Assembly (NCBI GenBank): GCA_019914995.1
Contig: CM034129.1
Coordinates: forward strand, 930,001-994,000
Direction: 5' to 3'
Length of the DNA: 64,000 nt
Source: Acanthochlamys bracteata
Lineage: Eukaryota; Streptophyta; Magnoliopsida; Pandanales; Velloziaceae
Under the pieces are notes generated by a model. The model had not been told where the DNA came from. It worked only from the letters and a program-made list of their open reading frames with translations, and did not search any database. Both the position numbers and the translations under genes were made by a program. Positions 11,372 through 22,995 of this stretch are shown in pieces (position 1 is the stretch's first letter; every line of letters starts with the position of its first letter).

Positions 11372-13749
11372 ATGGTGAAACCGGGAAGCAAGCGACCGTC
11401 TTTCTTCAAAGTTATGATCGGTGACTTCACCTCTACCCTGGTAAACAATAAATATCTTGCAAAGCTTCATTCTTTTGTTTCTTTGCTTCTGTTTCTTTAA
11501 AAAAACAAGTCGCGGGCTTTTGTGGCTTTGCAGAGAATTCCACCATTGTTCTCGAAGCAGTACTTGCAAGGAAACGAAGGAGTGAAGTCTGTACTGATCA
11601 GAGATACCGGTGGACGGAAATGGCATGTGAAAGTTTGTCGCTCTGCTGATGATCGGTGCTCTTTGCGGAACGGGTGGGAGGGTTTCGTGAGAGACCTTTC
11701 CATTGTTCATGGTGACTTCTTGGTCTTTTACTATGATGGCGGTTTCGTGTTTGATGTTCAGGTGTATGGCAACAGCGGGTGTGAGAAGGATTGCATTGCT
11801 ACTGGTGCTGGTGCTGCCGCTGCCTACAAAGATGTTGCTGCTCTTGTGAAGAATAAGAAGAAGAGCTTGAAAGGGAGAAGACATGGAAAGCCTCTCTACA
11901 TCGGAAGAACAAGTCGTGAGTATTTTTAGCTGTTTGAGCTTTCAATAGAGCTTATTGAATATGGAGCTAAAAGTGGCATGTGTAATATCTACATAATGGA
12001 AAATTTTAAGTTAGAGACATCATTGTTGTCTAAAGCTGTAGTGCAGTTTGTAGAGACTACAGAGGATAAATGTATAAAGTGATACACGATTAGGGCATAG
12101 TATGTCTTAATTTAAGCTCTAAACCGTCATATCGCTTATGCCTAAATAGTAAGAATAATTGTTGTGCTTATTGGAAGGATTTCCTTGCATTTTGTTGTTT
12201 AGGAGGACTGATTGTGTCGAGAAGGTCTCGCAAGTTTGCTATGACGAGTGCATATCAGGAGGCATGCAATTTCAAGCCCCGTAACCCTCATTTCGTGAGA
12301 GCATCCACAGCTAGCAACAATGCTTACTTGGTCTGTGCTACGATTTTTCTCTCTTTTAGCATTATGTTTGGAGACTATGCTTACACTCTAGAACCTATCG
12401 TTACCGCTATTATGTTGTCTTCAGTGTTTCCGGAGTCCTTATGCTTGAATCTGCTGTTAAGTTTCATGTATCTCCACATCATTCTGGATATGTGCTTCCT
12501 AAAATTAGACAATAGTTTCTTGAACTAATGCAGACAATTCCTGTTGCTCTGGTGAAAGAATTTGGACTCGGAAAGAAGAAATTTATAACTCTGCAAGATT
12601 CGAACTTGAGAGCCTTCAAAGCAAAACTTCATGGTTCAAAGGATAGCCGTGTACGCTTGTATGGCGGATGGTTAGATTTTCAGAAAATGAACTCACTTGG
12701 AGAAGGGGATGCGTGTTGTTTTGAATTTATGCAGGGTGGTGATCTCATACATGTTCACATGTTTTATGAAAAAACCGTCAAAGAAGAAAGTGCTGATTCC
12801 CTGAGCAAAGATGGTAAGAAACTGCAAGTTCAGTTCATGCCTATAATTCAAGAAAGCAGCAAGTTAGTTACATGCATGTATGAGCTTTCTTATGGGACCG
12901 CTCTCTCTGAGTCCCTTCCCAAACTGTACAAGCTTCTTCCAAAGCATACAGCATTCTAGATGTATATGATTGCCTGCACAAGTTCTTGGAGTAATGTGAA
13001 ACTTGTTAGCATGATCTTTTTTCATTCCTTGTTTGAGCTGTAGCATGTTTATTCCTTGTGGCTTATTGTTCATATTCCTTGTGCAGATGACTTGATCCAA
13101 CCAGTGGAGAGACCCTCAAGTAAGAGGGAAAGAGATCGGGCTCTTTGTGCAGCACAATCCTTCAAATCGGAGCGACTGTTCTTCGTGCATTCATGCAGAA
13201 TCTCTAGATTGTACTACGTGGTAAGTTCATCTTTAATACTATTCATGCTTAATTGAGAAGTATCACAATGCTATCCCTGGAAAACAAAGACAGAATTTCT
13301 CTAGTAGTCAGAAATATATTCATATATGCCAGAGTACATGAAGTATCGCAGTAACATTTCTAACTTTAGTAGTTACATATTTTTCAGATATTTGCATAGA
13401 CATTCAAAATTTTGGCGATTATGTGCAGACGATTCCATTTAATCTGGTTGGAATTCTAGGCCTAAGGGAGAAAAAGAGCTTCACCCTTTTCAATCCTTAT
13501 GGGAGGCAATGGTCTGTGGAGATCCGTAACGGGAAGAACAGGGGTGCAACATTCGGAGCCGGTTGGTGCAATTTCTTCAGGGGTAACAACCTGAAACCTG
13601 GAGACGCTTGCGTCTTCGAGTTTCTCAATTTTGATTCTGTTCAGGTTCATATATTCCGAGTTGAAAAACCTGAAGCAACTCCTGCTGCTATTGCTGCTGC
13701 TACTGCTAGTGCTATTAAACGCAAAGCAGAAGCATTTGTTATGCCATAG
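11372..13749 (+). CDS. REM-type transcription factor with three B3 domains
   Basis: Six exons: 11372-11440, 11534-11915, 12203-12330, 12534-12813, 13087-13220 and 13429-13749. All have GT-AG borders (intron 3 starts with the weaker GTCTGT), and the frame is continuous for 437 aa. B3 domain 1 spans about residues 9-103 (PSFFKVMIGDF ... IPPLFSKQYL ... WHVKV ... GWEGFVRD ... GDFLVFYYDG). A basic Lys/Arg linker, about 134-147, is a probable nuclear localisation signal. Domain 2 spans about 173-272 (FKPRNPHFV ... TIPVALVKEFGL ... GGWLDF ... GDACCFEF), and domain 3 about 311-408 (SFKSERLFFV ... TIPFNLVGILGL ... GDACVFEF ... VHIFRVE). Proteins of this REM class bind DNA in the nucleus and are mostly expressed in meristems and reproductive tissue. 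It is the only intact member of a three-copy tandem array. The Ala-rich C-terminus is not conserved. Targets are unknown. Confidence 0.88.
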
Positions 13750-14459
13750 CATGTACAAATTCAAACTTTAGTTTCTGTAAACAACTGCAAGATAAATCGT
13801 TGTTGCGTTTGATGTAAAATTGCAATGGTGTTTCTTCAGAAATTGCTCTGAGAGTTTTCAACTTTTTTAATTCTGAAGCATGGTTATAATCCAGTATGTC
13901 CGCATTATTATACAGAGAAGTAGTTCTTTGCTTGCCCGCCCGTTCTGAAGTTTGCAAGCAAATGCCTCGATCACCGTGGCCACCAACTCTCTGAGAATCA
14001 AATCCGGCAGAAGTGGCGCGGGTTCAACATTTGGCAAATCCGGTTAGCAAATATGAGTATGTTTTGGTAAAACGGTGGAAAGTTAGAAGCTGGAAGCTGG
14101 AAGCAGGGAAGCACGGATTCGGTACGCTTTGGATATCCATCGTTTTGGGGCATGTTTTGATAAAAAAAACCTAATCTTTTCAATCCATTGCTCACATTAT
14201 TCAATTCTTAAATTTTATTTTCTAAGAATTCACTTTCGAACAACTAAAAATACGCTCTTAAATAAACTTAAAAACATACTTGTTCCTAATTTTAATGGCC
14301 ACGATTCAATAACAAGGATTTCAGGGATATTGGTAGCCAACCATTCTTCCTCTCACCTTATCCAAACTCCTACCTCAATCTTCCAATACAAAACCTCTCC
14401 TTAGCAAACCCTTCTTTCTTCTCTCTACGCACACAACACTGCTTGTCCGCTTCCATCAG
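13750..14459. other. Intergenic between the B3 gene and petM
   Basis: Holds the 3' UTR of the B3 gene and the promoter and 5' UTR of petM. A short direct repeat (gaagctggaagctggaagcag) lies about 14087-14106. No clear TATA box was seen before petM. Confidence 0.4.
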
Positions 14460-14537
14460 GTATTGTTCCTACAGAACTTTTCTCTACTAATTGAAACAAG
14501 AATCAATTTAAAGTCTTTTTATTAATTTTGTTTGCAG
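14460..14537 (+). other. Probable 5' UTR intron of petM
   Basis: A CAG|GTATTG donor at 14459/14460 and a pyrimidine-rich TTTGCAG acceptor ending at 14537 sit just upstream of the petM start codon. A leader intron of about 78 nt is inferred from these signals only. Confidence 0.5.
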
Positions 14538-14561
14538 TACAGGATTTATATATAGATAGAA

Positions 14562-14915
14562 ATGGCAGCGGCAATCACTGCAGCGGCAGCAATTAGCACA
14601 ACAGCAATGAAAACGAAGCCGAAGATCAGTTACATTGAAGGACTGAATGGTTTTTCTGGTCTCAAGGCACAAAACTACGTTGCAAACCTTGGCATGCCTG
14701 CATGCAGTGACCTTTCTTTTGCCATGGTCGTGAAATCTCTGAAGAAACCTGTGCAAGGAAAGAGGACTGGCGGAGGAGGAGCTTTGTCGTCAACATGCAA
14801 CGCTACTGCAGAGATATTCAGGATTGCTGCAATCATGAGTGGACTTGTTCTTGTTGGCGTTGCTGTTGGTTTCGTTCTTCTACGTGTTGAGGCATCAATA
14901 GAAGAAGCAGAATAG
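14562..14915 (+). CDS. petM: Cytochrome b6f complex subunit 7 (PetM), nuclear-encoded plastid precursor
   Basis: A single coding exon of 117 aa. Residues 1 to about 80 form a Ser/Ala/Lys-rich chloroplast transit peptide that includes a [10 protein letters not shown] segment. The mature part starts at about [10 protein letters not shown] and has one transmembrane helix ([20 protein letters not shown]), then a short acidic tail ending EEAE. The helix and tail are the PetM signature. PetM is one of the small one-helix subunits of the thylakoid cytochrome b6f complex, which carries electrons from plastoquinol to plastocyanin. The start codon sits 24 nt after a likely leader intron. The gene is tail-to-tail with the TMEM147 homologue. 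I recall the Arabidopsis orthologue as At2g26500, next to the JINGUBANG gene. Confidence 0.92.
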   Translation: MAAAITAAAAISTTAMKTKPKISYIEGLNGFSGLKAQNYVANLGMPACSDLSFAMVVKSLKKPVQGKRTGGGGALSSTCNATAEIFRIAAIMSGLVLVGVAVGFVLLRVEASIEEAE

Positions 14916-15554
14916 ATCGAACAGCTTTTGCTTTTAATCTTCGTTTTTCTTCTCTGATTCTGTTTTTGTTATATGGGGGAAAAAAAAGAACTTTGTGATC
15001 ATAAATTTCATAATCTGGCGAAGGGAATGGAATAGATAAATGTCCTGGTACTAAAATTTTTATATCCGTAGTCTGATAATCTGAGATGTTGAACAATGAT
15101 AACATAGAATCAGAGCAAAAAGAATAGAGAGAAGAAGATAACACTGCCATAAGTTTCTAGTAAAATTACAAATCTCGACGCTTAATGATTCAGTAGTGTT
15201 AAAGAAGATAACACTGCCATAGGTTTCAGACGTACTCTAAGAAGTACAAATTACAACTGCACTGTGAATGATCACTAAATTCTACAGGTGTAACAACAAG
15301 CTTCGATTACTTGCTCCAAAAGAGTTATTGAACTTCTTCCAATCAGCTTGGCTTCGCATACAATTAGAGAGAAGAACAAACTGATGCTGCCAAATGTACT
15401 ATATTCCCAATCTCAGACAGCATCACAGCCATGGAAAAATAGCTTGTCTAAAGATACAAGGAAGATGAAATTGAGAACAGACTCCTGCTGCTATCTACCC
15501 CTAGTGAATCACTGTGGCGGACTCAATAAAATTGTGGAAAATGATAGCGCTTGA
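14916..15554. other. Convergent 3' regions of petM and the TMEM147 homologue
   Basis: Contains the 3' UTRs of two genes facing each other. A short direct duplication (aagataacactgccata at about 15136 and again at about 15204) lies between them. No ORF here has coding character. Confidence 0.45.
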
Positions 15555-18354
15555 TCACAGTGATGGTCTTTGACAAGCAATAAAGAGCTGCCAACAAAGG
15601 AAGGCCATCACCAAGGAGGAGAAGAGTTCAAATCCAACGACCTCAGGAAGATGCCACCCCAAGCCCCTTCTCAGGTAGCTGCAAAAGCAAGAAGGCGATT
15701 AGCACATAGAATAAGCAACCAGCTGAACACGAAGAGAAGCTAATCTTAATTTGTCGAAAAACTACTCCAAATCTTTGCTAACAGCAGTGAGCAACTTACA
15801 ACGCAAACAACATATACTCCAAGAAAGTAAATCATGAAATTAACTAATAAGGAAAGTCTCAACCTTTATGGATTGAATATGAAACTAAACAGAAAAACTC
15901 CAAAACCAACCAATTACTAGCAGCAATTAAATGCTAGATACAGTGAAGTCTTCACGTATGAAATTAATCGATCAGTGTAAAATAAGTTCTTAAGTAACTG
16001 AAGGCGAGACAGACCTAGTGATTGAAGGCATAGTGGCAAGAATTCCTGCACATGCATAAATGATTGGAACCAGAGTTTTGGGCTTGTTTTTCCTAAGCCA
16101 CATCAAGGATCCCAGTGCTGCCAGCGACAAGTTTAGTATCTGAAGTGCAGAATTAAGAATGACTTCCTCAGTTGAAAAAGGACCAAGAAAGGCATATTTT
16201 TATGTAGTTTAGATAAAAACAAAATGCATAAATCTATAACAGCTTTCCCTAAACCATAGCTTTATGCTTGAAATGAGAACAGGCAATCCTTGTGCAATCT
16301 ATCAATCAACTTCTAAAGTTGGGACAAGGTTGAAGAGATGACAAGTTTGGTATTACAAAGCAGGCTCAAGTAGTTATTCAAAGTCACCAACTAAATATTG
16401 CACTCTTTATATTTCCTACAAACTTTGTTGACTCCAGTTTCACTTTGCTTAATGTATGGCTTAGGAAGTGGACACCACATACTAACATATTTAAGCTGTT
16501 AACAATATATCTGACCAGATTAGCATTAGCTTCAAGCCCTTGAAATATGAATTCCCAAGTGAACTCTAGCCCCCTAGCTCCAACCCAAAGAGGTGCCAGC
16601 CTGTGGAGAACTGAATCTGCAAAAGCCCAACCTGCAAAATTTTCCAAAAAGTTGTTAATAGAATATTCAGAAACAACAGCAGCATATGATAATACAGAAG
16701 GTAAAATTAAGAAAGTCTTCAACTTACCAAGTCCAACAGCCTGGAACTTATGATTCTGAGAAATGTTTCTATGAGTCAATTGTGTCAATGCAAAATAAAG
16801 TCCAGCAACATCCACAAAGCCAATCAAAGCTTTCAACAATTCCTGAGTAAAAGAAAACATGTGGCGCATGCTTTCAGCATTACTGAAGGTTGCATCAGCA
16901 ATTGGGTGTGATCTTTAAATTTGTAAGCAAGCAAATCAAAGATCACCACCAGATTTAGTAGGAGACTGTGGCCACCAAGGATACAAAATTTATGAACAAA
17001 GCCAAACACATACCTGATATGGATCAAAGCTATCATTCTCTGGTACTTTGAGAAATGTTGCAAGACACACAAGCTGAAGTTTGATATCAGGAATTACAGG
17101 ATTAGTTATCAACAAAGGAAAATCATAAAAACACATTTCTAATCATTAAACTTTTAGCTTAGCACCAGGATGGCAATTAGACAACGCTCAACGGCTCTGA
17201 AATACATTGAAATTAGGCATTATTCTCCGTGGTTTTCATTTAACCTTACAAAGTTTACATACTCAAAATCAGAAAATCCAGAAATTTATCTTTTTGAAAT
17301 GTTAAAACACCTGCCTCTGGAGAAACTCAGATTCAAAGAGAGCATTAAGTGATAAGTGAGTTTGTCTACTTTCTACATTCATACTCCAATTAAAAGGTCC
17401 AAACTGTTGCCTCAAGAAAAAAATAAAATAAAATAAAATTCAACTGTACCTCTACTGCTTGATCCAAACTAACCACTGAAGCATATTTTCATGAATAACG
17501 CTCTACTACTTAATCCAAAGAAGGTATATATTCCAGTGTTCTGTCAATGGGAAAGAGGTCCTAGGGTAGCTTCGCTCAAGATTCAAATAATCAAGCGAGG
17601 ATCATCAAAGGTCATCTAAGAGGCGCTAATGCAACCTCATTAAAATAACTAAATAAAAAAGCCAATCTAGAATGCAAGCATTAGCATTCATTCACAACAT
17701 TCAATTACAAATCCAAGTAAATACCTTCACCAAAGCTGTTCCAAGATAAACAATGGCAGCTTTGACAGATGTACCGATAGTATCATACTCCGATCTGCAA
17801 ACTTGTAGTACCAAATAAGATAGCAGTAATATTTGCCAAATGTTGGAAATTTAGGAAAAATTAATAATGCTTGCCTGTTGCTCGTACGTTGGTTTAATAC
17901 AAAGCCAAGTACTTCGAATCATCAGCTTAAAGATGCATTCTTTTCTAAAAGATCATCTTTTTAAGATCAATAAATAAATCCATGAAATACGTAAGAGGTT
18001 ATAAAACTTCTACCATCAATCCAAGTCATTTTCTCTTTAAACAAATTTCTCCATATTAATCAAACAACCAACTTCCTAAGACATTGCTTGCAATCGAGAG
18101 AAAAAAAAAAAACAACAAGTACTCATCGATCTAAATAAGAGATCTGCCAAACGAGATTCTACGTAATCCAAAATCAAATCAAACCAGTATAAAAACAATT
18201 TCACATAAAAAAATTGAAGAAAAACAAATTAGAAAACAGAATAAAAACTCTGGAACTATATATGAAAGAAGAATTACAGCGGCGTTGCTGAGTAGTAGAC
18301 AGCATGTGGACCGAATGTTAAAATCGCACAGTTGAAGAAATGGAACAACGTCAT
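15555..18354 (-). CDS. TMEM147 homologue, multi-pass ER membrane protein
   Basis: Seven exons on the minus strand: 18354-18278, 17794-17725, 17073-17014, 16842-16728, 16631-16516, 16139-16015 and 15678-15555. Phases are consistent and the product is 228 aa, near the usual TMEM147 length of about 224. It begins MTLFHFFNCAILTFGP, as the family does, and has the conserved block LAPLWVGARGLEFTWEFI followed by several hydrophobic helices (a seven-pass protein in the family). In animals TMEM147 is a subunit of the ER BOS complex, which works with the translocon in making multi-pass membrane proteins; the plant role is inferred. The C-terminus ends FIACQRPSL. It lies convergent with petM. I recall the Arabidopsis orthologue as At1g47640. 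Confidence 0.9.
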
Positions 18355-20364
18355 CACTCTACTTTCTTTCTTTCTTCTTCTCCGGCAACGAGAAGAACGA
18401 TTAAGATCGGTGACTGCTGGTGGTCACTGCAACAGATCAAGAAAAGCTTAGGAGCTGGGCCCTGTTTGGAAGATCCAAAACATTCGGCCTGCTTTTAACT
18501 GGACTAATGACAATTTGTAGGATCTGGGCCCTTGTCTTTTGAGGATATGGTCCAATAATATTCTAAATTACTATATCAAAAATCTAATAGAAGAGTAGAA
18601 TTATCCAAATAATATTAAAGGCTCGTTTGGTTGCGTGCAGTGAAGTGGATTCTTAAGAACAAAATTTTTGAGAAGTAAACTTTATAACAAAAATAAGTTT
18701 TAAAAATTACAATTTCTAATGTGAGTTTAAAATAATTTTTTGTGTGTTTGTATTTGAAAATAAATATATAAGTGAAATTTTAGGAAAAAAATGAGTTCGA
18801 GGAGAACTAATAAACGGCTTAAAAGAAGTGAACTCTTCTTTCTTCCTAACTGCACTAACTGTTGTCTAGACTCAAACATGTTAACTATCCTGATCATAGT
18901 ATTCAGATTTGGATCGAACCGTTCAGATTGTTTCGAAAACCGTCGATTCAGACGGTAAATTGGTCCGAATTTGTAAAAAAATTGATCTGTTTCGACCTGT
19001 TTAAATCCGTTAGAGATCAAATTGAGTTGAATAAAATTTAAAAAATTAATTAAAAATTTAAATTTATGATATATTTAATGTAAAAATAATTATTAATACC
19101 TCAATATTAAAAAATAATATGTAGTTTAGATTTTATATTTGAATGTGATAATGTAAAAATATAATTGATTATGTCTCATTTGTAAGAATCAATTATTAGT
19201 GATTTTTAAATTTTATATTGTAAAATATTCAAACTCAAATATGTATACCCAAAAAAATTGATTAGATTTTTTTAATAATTTATCTATTTTGTAAGTTTAT
19301 CTTCTTATAATATCCTAATTTATTTAAATATTTTTTATTATAAATTTTCGCTATTATTATTGTTGTTAGTGGTGAATAATGCTACGGTGGCAATAGTTTA
19401 ATTTTCGCTTTATTATTGTTATTATTGATAGTAATATTATAGTAGAAATACTTTAATTTTTTACTGTCAATTATATTTACTGCCATCATTTATTATATAT
19501 TTTTTTTGGGATAAAAAATAAAAACTCGTTTCTTATAAATTTTTAAAATATATTATACTTCAGAAAAAAAAAATTTTAAATCATTTCAGACATCCTCCGC
19601 AGCTGGCTAGAAAGCAAGCAGATTCCAGGTATATATGACCCCCTTCGTTCTCTCATTTCATCTCAATAACTCAAACAGAAGAAACATATTAACATCATCA
19701 ATATAATCATCATCAGCTATGATCAGTGGTTGCTTATAATTAAGAAAGCTATGCATGATAATATTAATATTCTTCAGATAATATTGGTGTTATTAAGTTC
19801 TAGCTAGTTGGCTGCAAATTTCTTCAATCAAATCAAAGTAGCTATTGAATGTTGCGTGGACGGTGGTTTATGTAGTGTATGCACAACTGGATTATTAATT
19901 GTTTTGATTGATTGAAGTTCATTAACTGTTGTGTGACAGTAATGTAACTTGTTCTGGGTTCCACATTATACAAATTTCTTTCTTGCCAACGGTAGCCCAG
20001 CCGGCGGTGTCTGTGTTTTCTTAGAAAATGCAACGATAACACTGAATAATTACTCAAAAATAATGGAGGAAGAGAAAAGGAATGAATTAACCAAAACCTT
20101 CTTCAAAGGATTCGATTTATCAATTCGTTTTCATATGAAGAGTGTAATCGGGATAGACATGAACATGTATAAAGCTTATAAACGAAAACCAACTCCATTA
20201 ATTATAATCTTTTTTTTTCTCCATCAAACTACTAATGGTCAGCAGTTGATTAGCAGATATCATATCGTCATGAGAAATTTTACACCAAACAACGGGCAAG
20301 CAGTAGTTCTTCATTGGATTTCACAAACATTAATTGCAAGAATAGTACTGCTGGAATAATTAAA
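18355..20364. other. AT-rich intergenic region with repeats
   Basis: The right-hand start of the TMEM147 transcript lies at its left end and the 3' UTR of the KANADI gene at its right end. Between them lie a repeat copy (18896 to about 19470, separate entry), a possible short element starting near 18619 (ggctcgtttggttgcgtgc), and low-complexity AT sequence. The 136-codon open frame at 19949-20359 has no recognisable motif and is treated as chance. Confidence 0.45.
18896..19470 (+). mobile_element. Diverged, 3'-truncated copy of the inverted-repeat element nested at 36815-37580
   Basis: The left end (atcatagt, a cag motif, then gga-cga-ccg) and the following several hundred bases align along their length with the element at 36815-37580: the same order of AT-rich blocks, e.g. 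gatatatttaat, aataattattaata, gtagtttagattttat and gatgtgataatgtaaaa. The right terminal inverted repeat of the other copy is missing here. It has no coding capacity, so it is a non-autonomous DNA element. The family is not named. Confidence 0.6.
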
Positions 20365-22610
20365 TCAGCGCACTGCATGCATTTGCCAACCTTGTCTTCC
20401 TAATGTGATTTCTAGGTTAGGCAAAGGCAGCTGCTGCTGATGGTGATGATCATCATCAGAGAAGGAATTATTATTCAAACTAGTCTCTGGAGATGAAAAT
20501 GAATTTCGCCTCAGATCGGGAGTACTTGATCCTTCATCGTTGTTCTCCATTTGCGACAGATTTAAAGCTTCTTCTACGGCCTGTAAAATATGCAATCATC
20601 AATTGGAGCGTTAATTACTAAGCATGCATACATGAAGTTAATTACTTTCAATTAGAAGATTGTTTAAACAACTACTATTGTTTCACCAACACTTATAATA
20701 ATATGCCTGAAATTTAAATTACCTTGTCTGCTTCTTTGCTTTGCAGCACACAGCAGCTCCAAGTATCCATTGTCGCCTCCCTTCTACATAAATATGCAAT
20801 CAAAACTTTAAAAAATTAGTGATTTCCATAAGATCATGATAAAACTTTGCTTAAATTTAACATATGTGTTCACTAAAGTTTAACTAAGTACAGACTGTAA
20901 GTGTTAAGCTTAAGTTGGTCTTACCCTATTATTAGTTAATTAATAGGAGTCCTTTTAAACAACATTATAATTATCTGTATGAATGTGATGAGTACAGCAA
21001 GTCAAATATCTGAACATGCATTTAATTAAATAAACAATATAGCTAGATATAGATATAGACAGCTATAGGGTATATGCAGTCAATCTTCTTCATATATGTA
21101 TATCAATCACTATTTAATATTCTCTCAACTGATTTGTCCCTAAACTCCAAAAACCAAACAACATCAATGACCTCCAATGGAAAAACAAAAAAAGAACACT
21201 CAATAACATTCACTCATTGCCAGCATTATTATCTATTAGAGTTAACTGATTAATTAGTATTGGATTAATCTTATCTCTTGTCTTCTTTGGATATGGAGGA
21301 GCGGAGATAATGGTTCAGTGCAGACCTCGTTGTTGTTGTTGTTGGTAGTGGTAGTGGTAGTGGCGGTGGTGGTGGAGTTTGAAGAACTAGTACATGATCT
21401 CTTTCCACTACATCAACTGATCTCATGCCTGATGGAGTTGATGATCTTTGTTGAATCTTTAAGCCCATGTCTGCAGATTGCAGCAGTGCTGCTTGCCCTG
21501 CAGTAAATGTATGTAAATTAGTTAATATATATATATAATAGTCAAGCCAGGGCCACTAAGTAACAAGCAATAAAACAATACTAATTTCAATGACTCAATG
21601 ATATTCAAGGACAGAAAAAACCAAGATTTTGAATGAGTGGCGTTGAGGTAAGGGCAAAGAATAGCATATAGGGTGAAGTGAAAGTGTTGCAAATGAAAAA
21701 ATCCAAATTGAATACCTGCTCCTGATCTGTCAGTGCTCTTCACTGTTCTGTACATCTGCAATCGAAGGGAGATATTAAAAAAAAAGAAGATGATCAAGCA
21801 TATACAGATCAATTTATCAGAAAGAAAACAAGAGACTAGCTAAGATAGTGGAATTGGGAGAAGTCCACCATCCTCGGGTATCTAACATGTACAGATGCCA
21901 TTTTTGTCCTTCACTACTTGTGCCCTTCTTTAGTGAGAAAATAAACAACCCTAGCCCTAGTGAGTGATTTTGAGTGATGAGAACTTCATGTGAAGTTAGG
22001 CATCTTGTTGTTTTAGTTGAGAAGATCGAAGAGTTATTAGATTACCTGCAAGTGACTCTTTACATGAGCAAGAGTGAGATCCTTCACGTTCATCAGCTCT
22101 AGTACCGACTTCGGCGTTGCTCCTGAAATAATATCAATTAATATTACATTAATAAAGAAAGGATTCAAGCAAAGCTCTTCATTTATCAACCATATATAGG
22201 TGAGAAATTTGTATACTTTCATGGCCTCCGAGGAGCTCGACTGCGTGAACAAAATGGGAATGGAGTGTTGTAGTCCACCGCATCCTCGGAGCTCGAACGC
22301 TTCTCTTACTGCCTTGCGCTGATCTCGAACTCCTTTTGAACGAGTAGATCTGCGGATGATGATGGCTATTGATCATCATCTCATTTTTAGTACTTCCTGG
22401 AGCTTGATTATTCATACCCAAAGTAAGTCTTGGTTCCATTGACGCGTGGCTGCAGTCGTCGCTGGCAGTAGTAGTACTACTGCTGTTGTTGCCGGAGTTA
22501 GATAACGTCGATCCGTCGACAGTATAGCTTGTCTCAGCAATGGTGATCAAAGATGGTGGAGTACTACTACTGATCTGGAGAGAAAGATCAGTACTAAAGC
22601 TAGTAGCCAT
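20365..22610 (-). CDS. KAN4: KANADI transcription factor, KAN4/ATS type
   Basis: Six exons on the minus strand: 22610-22217, 22122-22046, 21755-21716, 21497-21326, 20783-20723 and 20580-20365, giving 319 aa in one frame. The GARP (Myb-like) DNA-binding domain spans about residues 104-165: KRSVRAPRMRWTTTLHSHF, then HAVELLGGHERATPKSVLEL and KDLTLAHVKSHLQMYRTVK. It is split by introns after GGHE and after SHLQ, as in the family. The N-terminus has DLSLQIS (residues 8-14), an EAR-like repressor motif; the C-terminus has LEITLGR. The short N-terminus and the QIYSFKRSS block before GARP match KAN4/ATS better than KAN1-3. KANADI proteins set abaxial identity, and KAN4 controls ovule integument growth and seed-coat traits in Arabidopsis. 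The Pro/Thr codon run in exon 4 is a coding microsatellite. The exon 5 boundaries are the least certain. Confidence 0.88.
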
Positions 22611-22897
22611 TGTTATATATACTTAAAACTCAATCAAGGGAACAAACTAAAAACTCGTCTTAACAACCAGATCTAGAGAGACAGAGATCAAGTTCTAGGA
22701 AAATTCTTGAAGGAGGAGGAGAAGAAGAAGAAAAGGAAACAAAAAGTAGTAGGGCACACACAGTGCAGAAGAAGAGAAAAAATTCAGTGAGTGAGTGAGT
22801 GAGTGAAAGAAAGAGATCAACGAGAGGGGAAAGAAAGATGGATGGATGTGTTGGTATGTTGGTGATTAGGTCATGAGTAGCTTATGATTCCCATGGG

Positions 22898-22907
22898 TAT
22901 TTTTATA
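22898..22907 (-). promoter_or_regulatory. Probable TATA box of the KANADI gene
   Basis: Reads TATAAAAATA on the minus strand, about 290 nt before the start codon. This allows a 5' UTR of about 250 nt that would include the GTGA repeats and purine-rich tract at 22700-22810. Confidence 0.5.
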
Positions 22908-22919
22908 GAGTTGTTTCAA

Positions 22920-22995
22920 GTCTAGTCTAGTCTAGTCTAGTCATTTGCTTCTATAGTAGTATAACTAGTAAGTAGTAGTAGTAGTAGTAGTAGTA
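22920..22995. repeat. Two adjacent microsatellites upstream of the KANADI gene
   Basis: A run of (TCTAG)n lies at about 22920-22942 and a run of (AGT)n at about 22971-22995. Both are upstream of the putative TATA box and are simple repeats likely to vary in length. Confidence 0.7.

Noticed and set aside
19949-20359. 136-codon plus-strand open frame downstream of the KANADI gene
   Set aside because: No motif and no splice context; probably the antisense of the KANADI 3' UTR.
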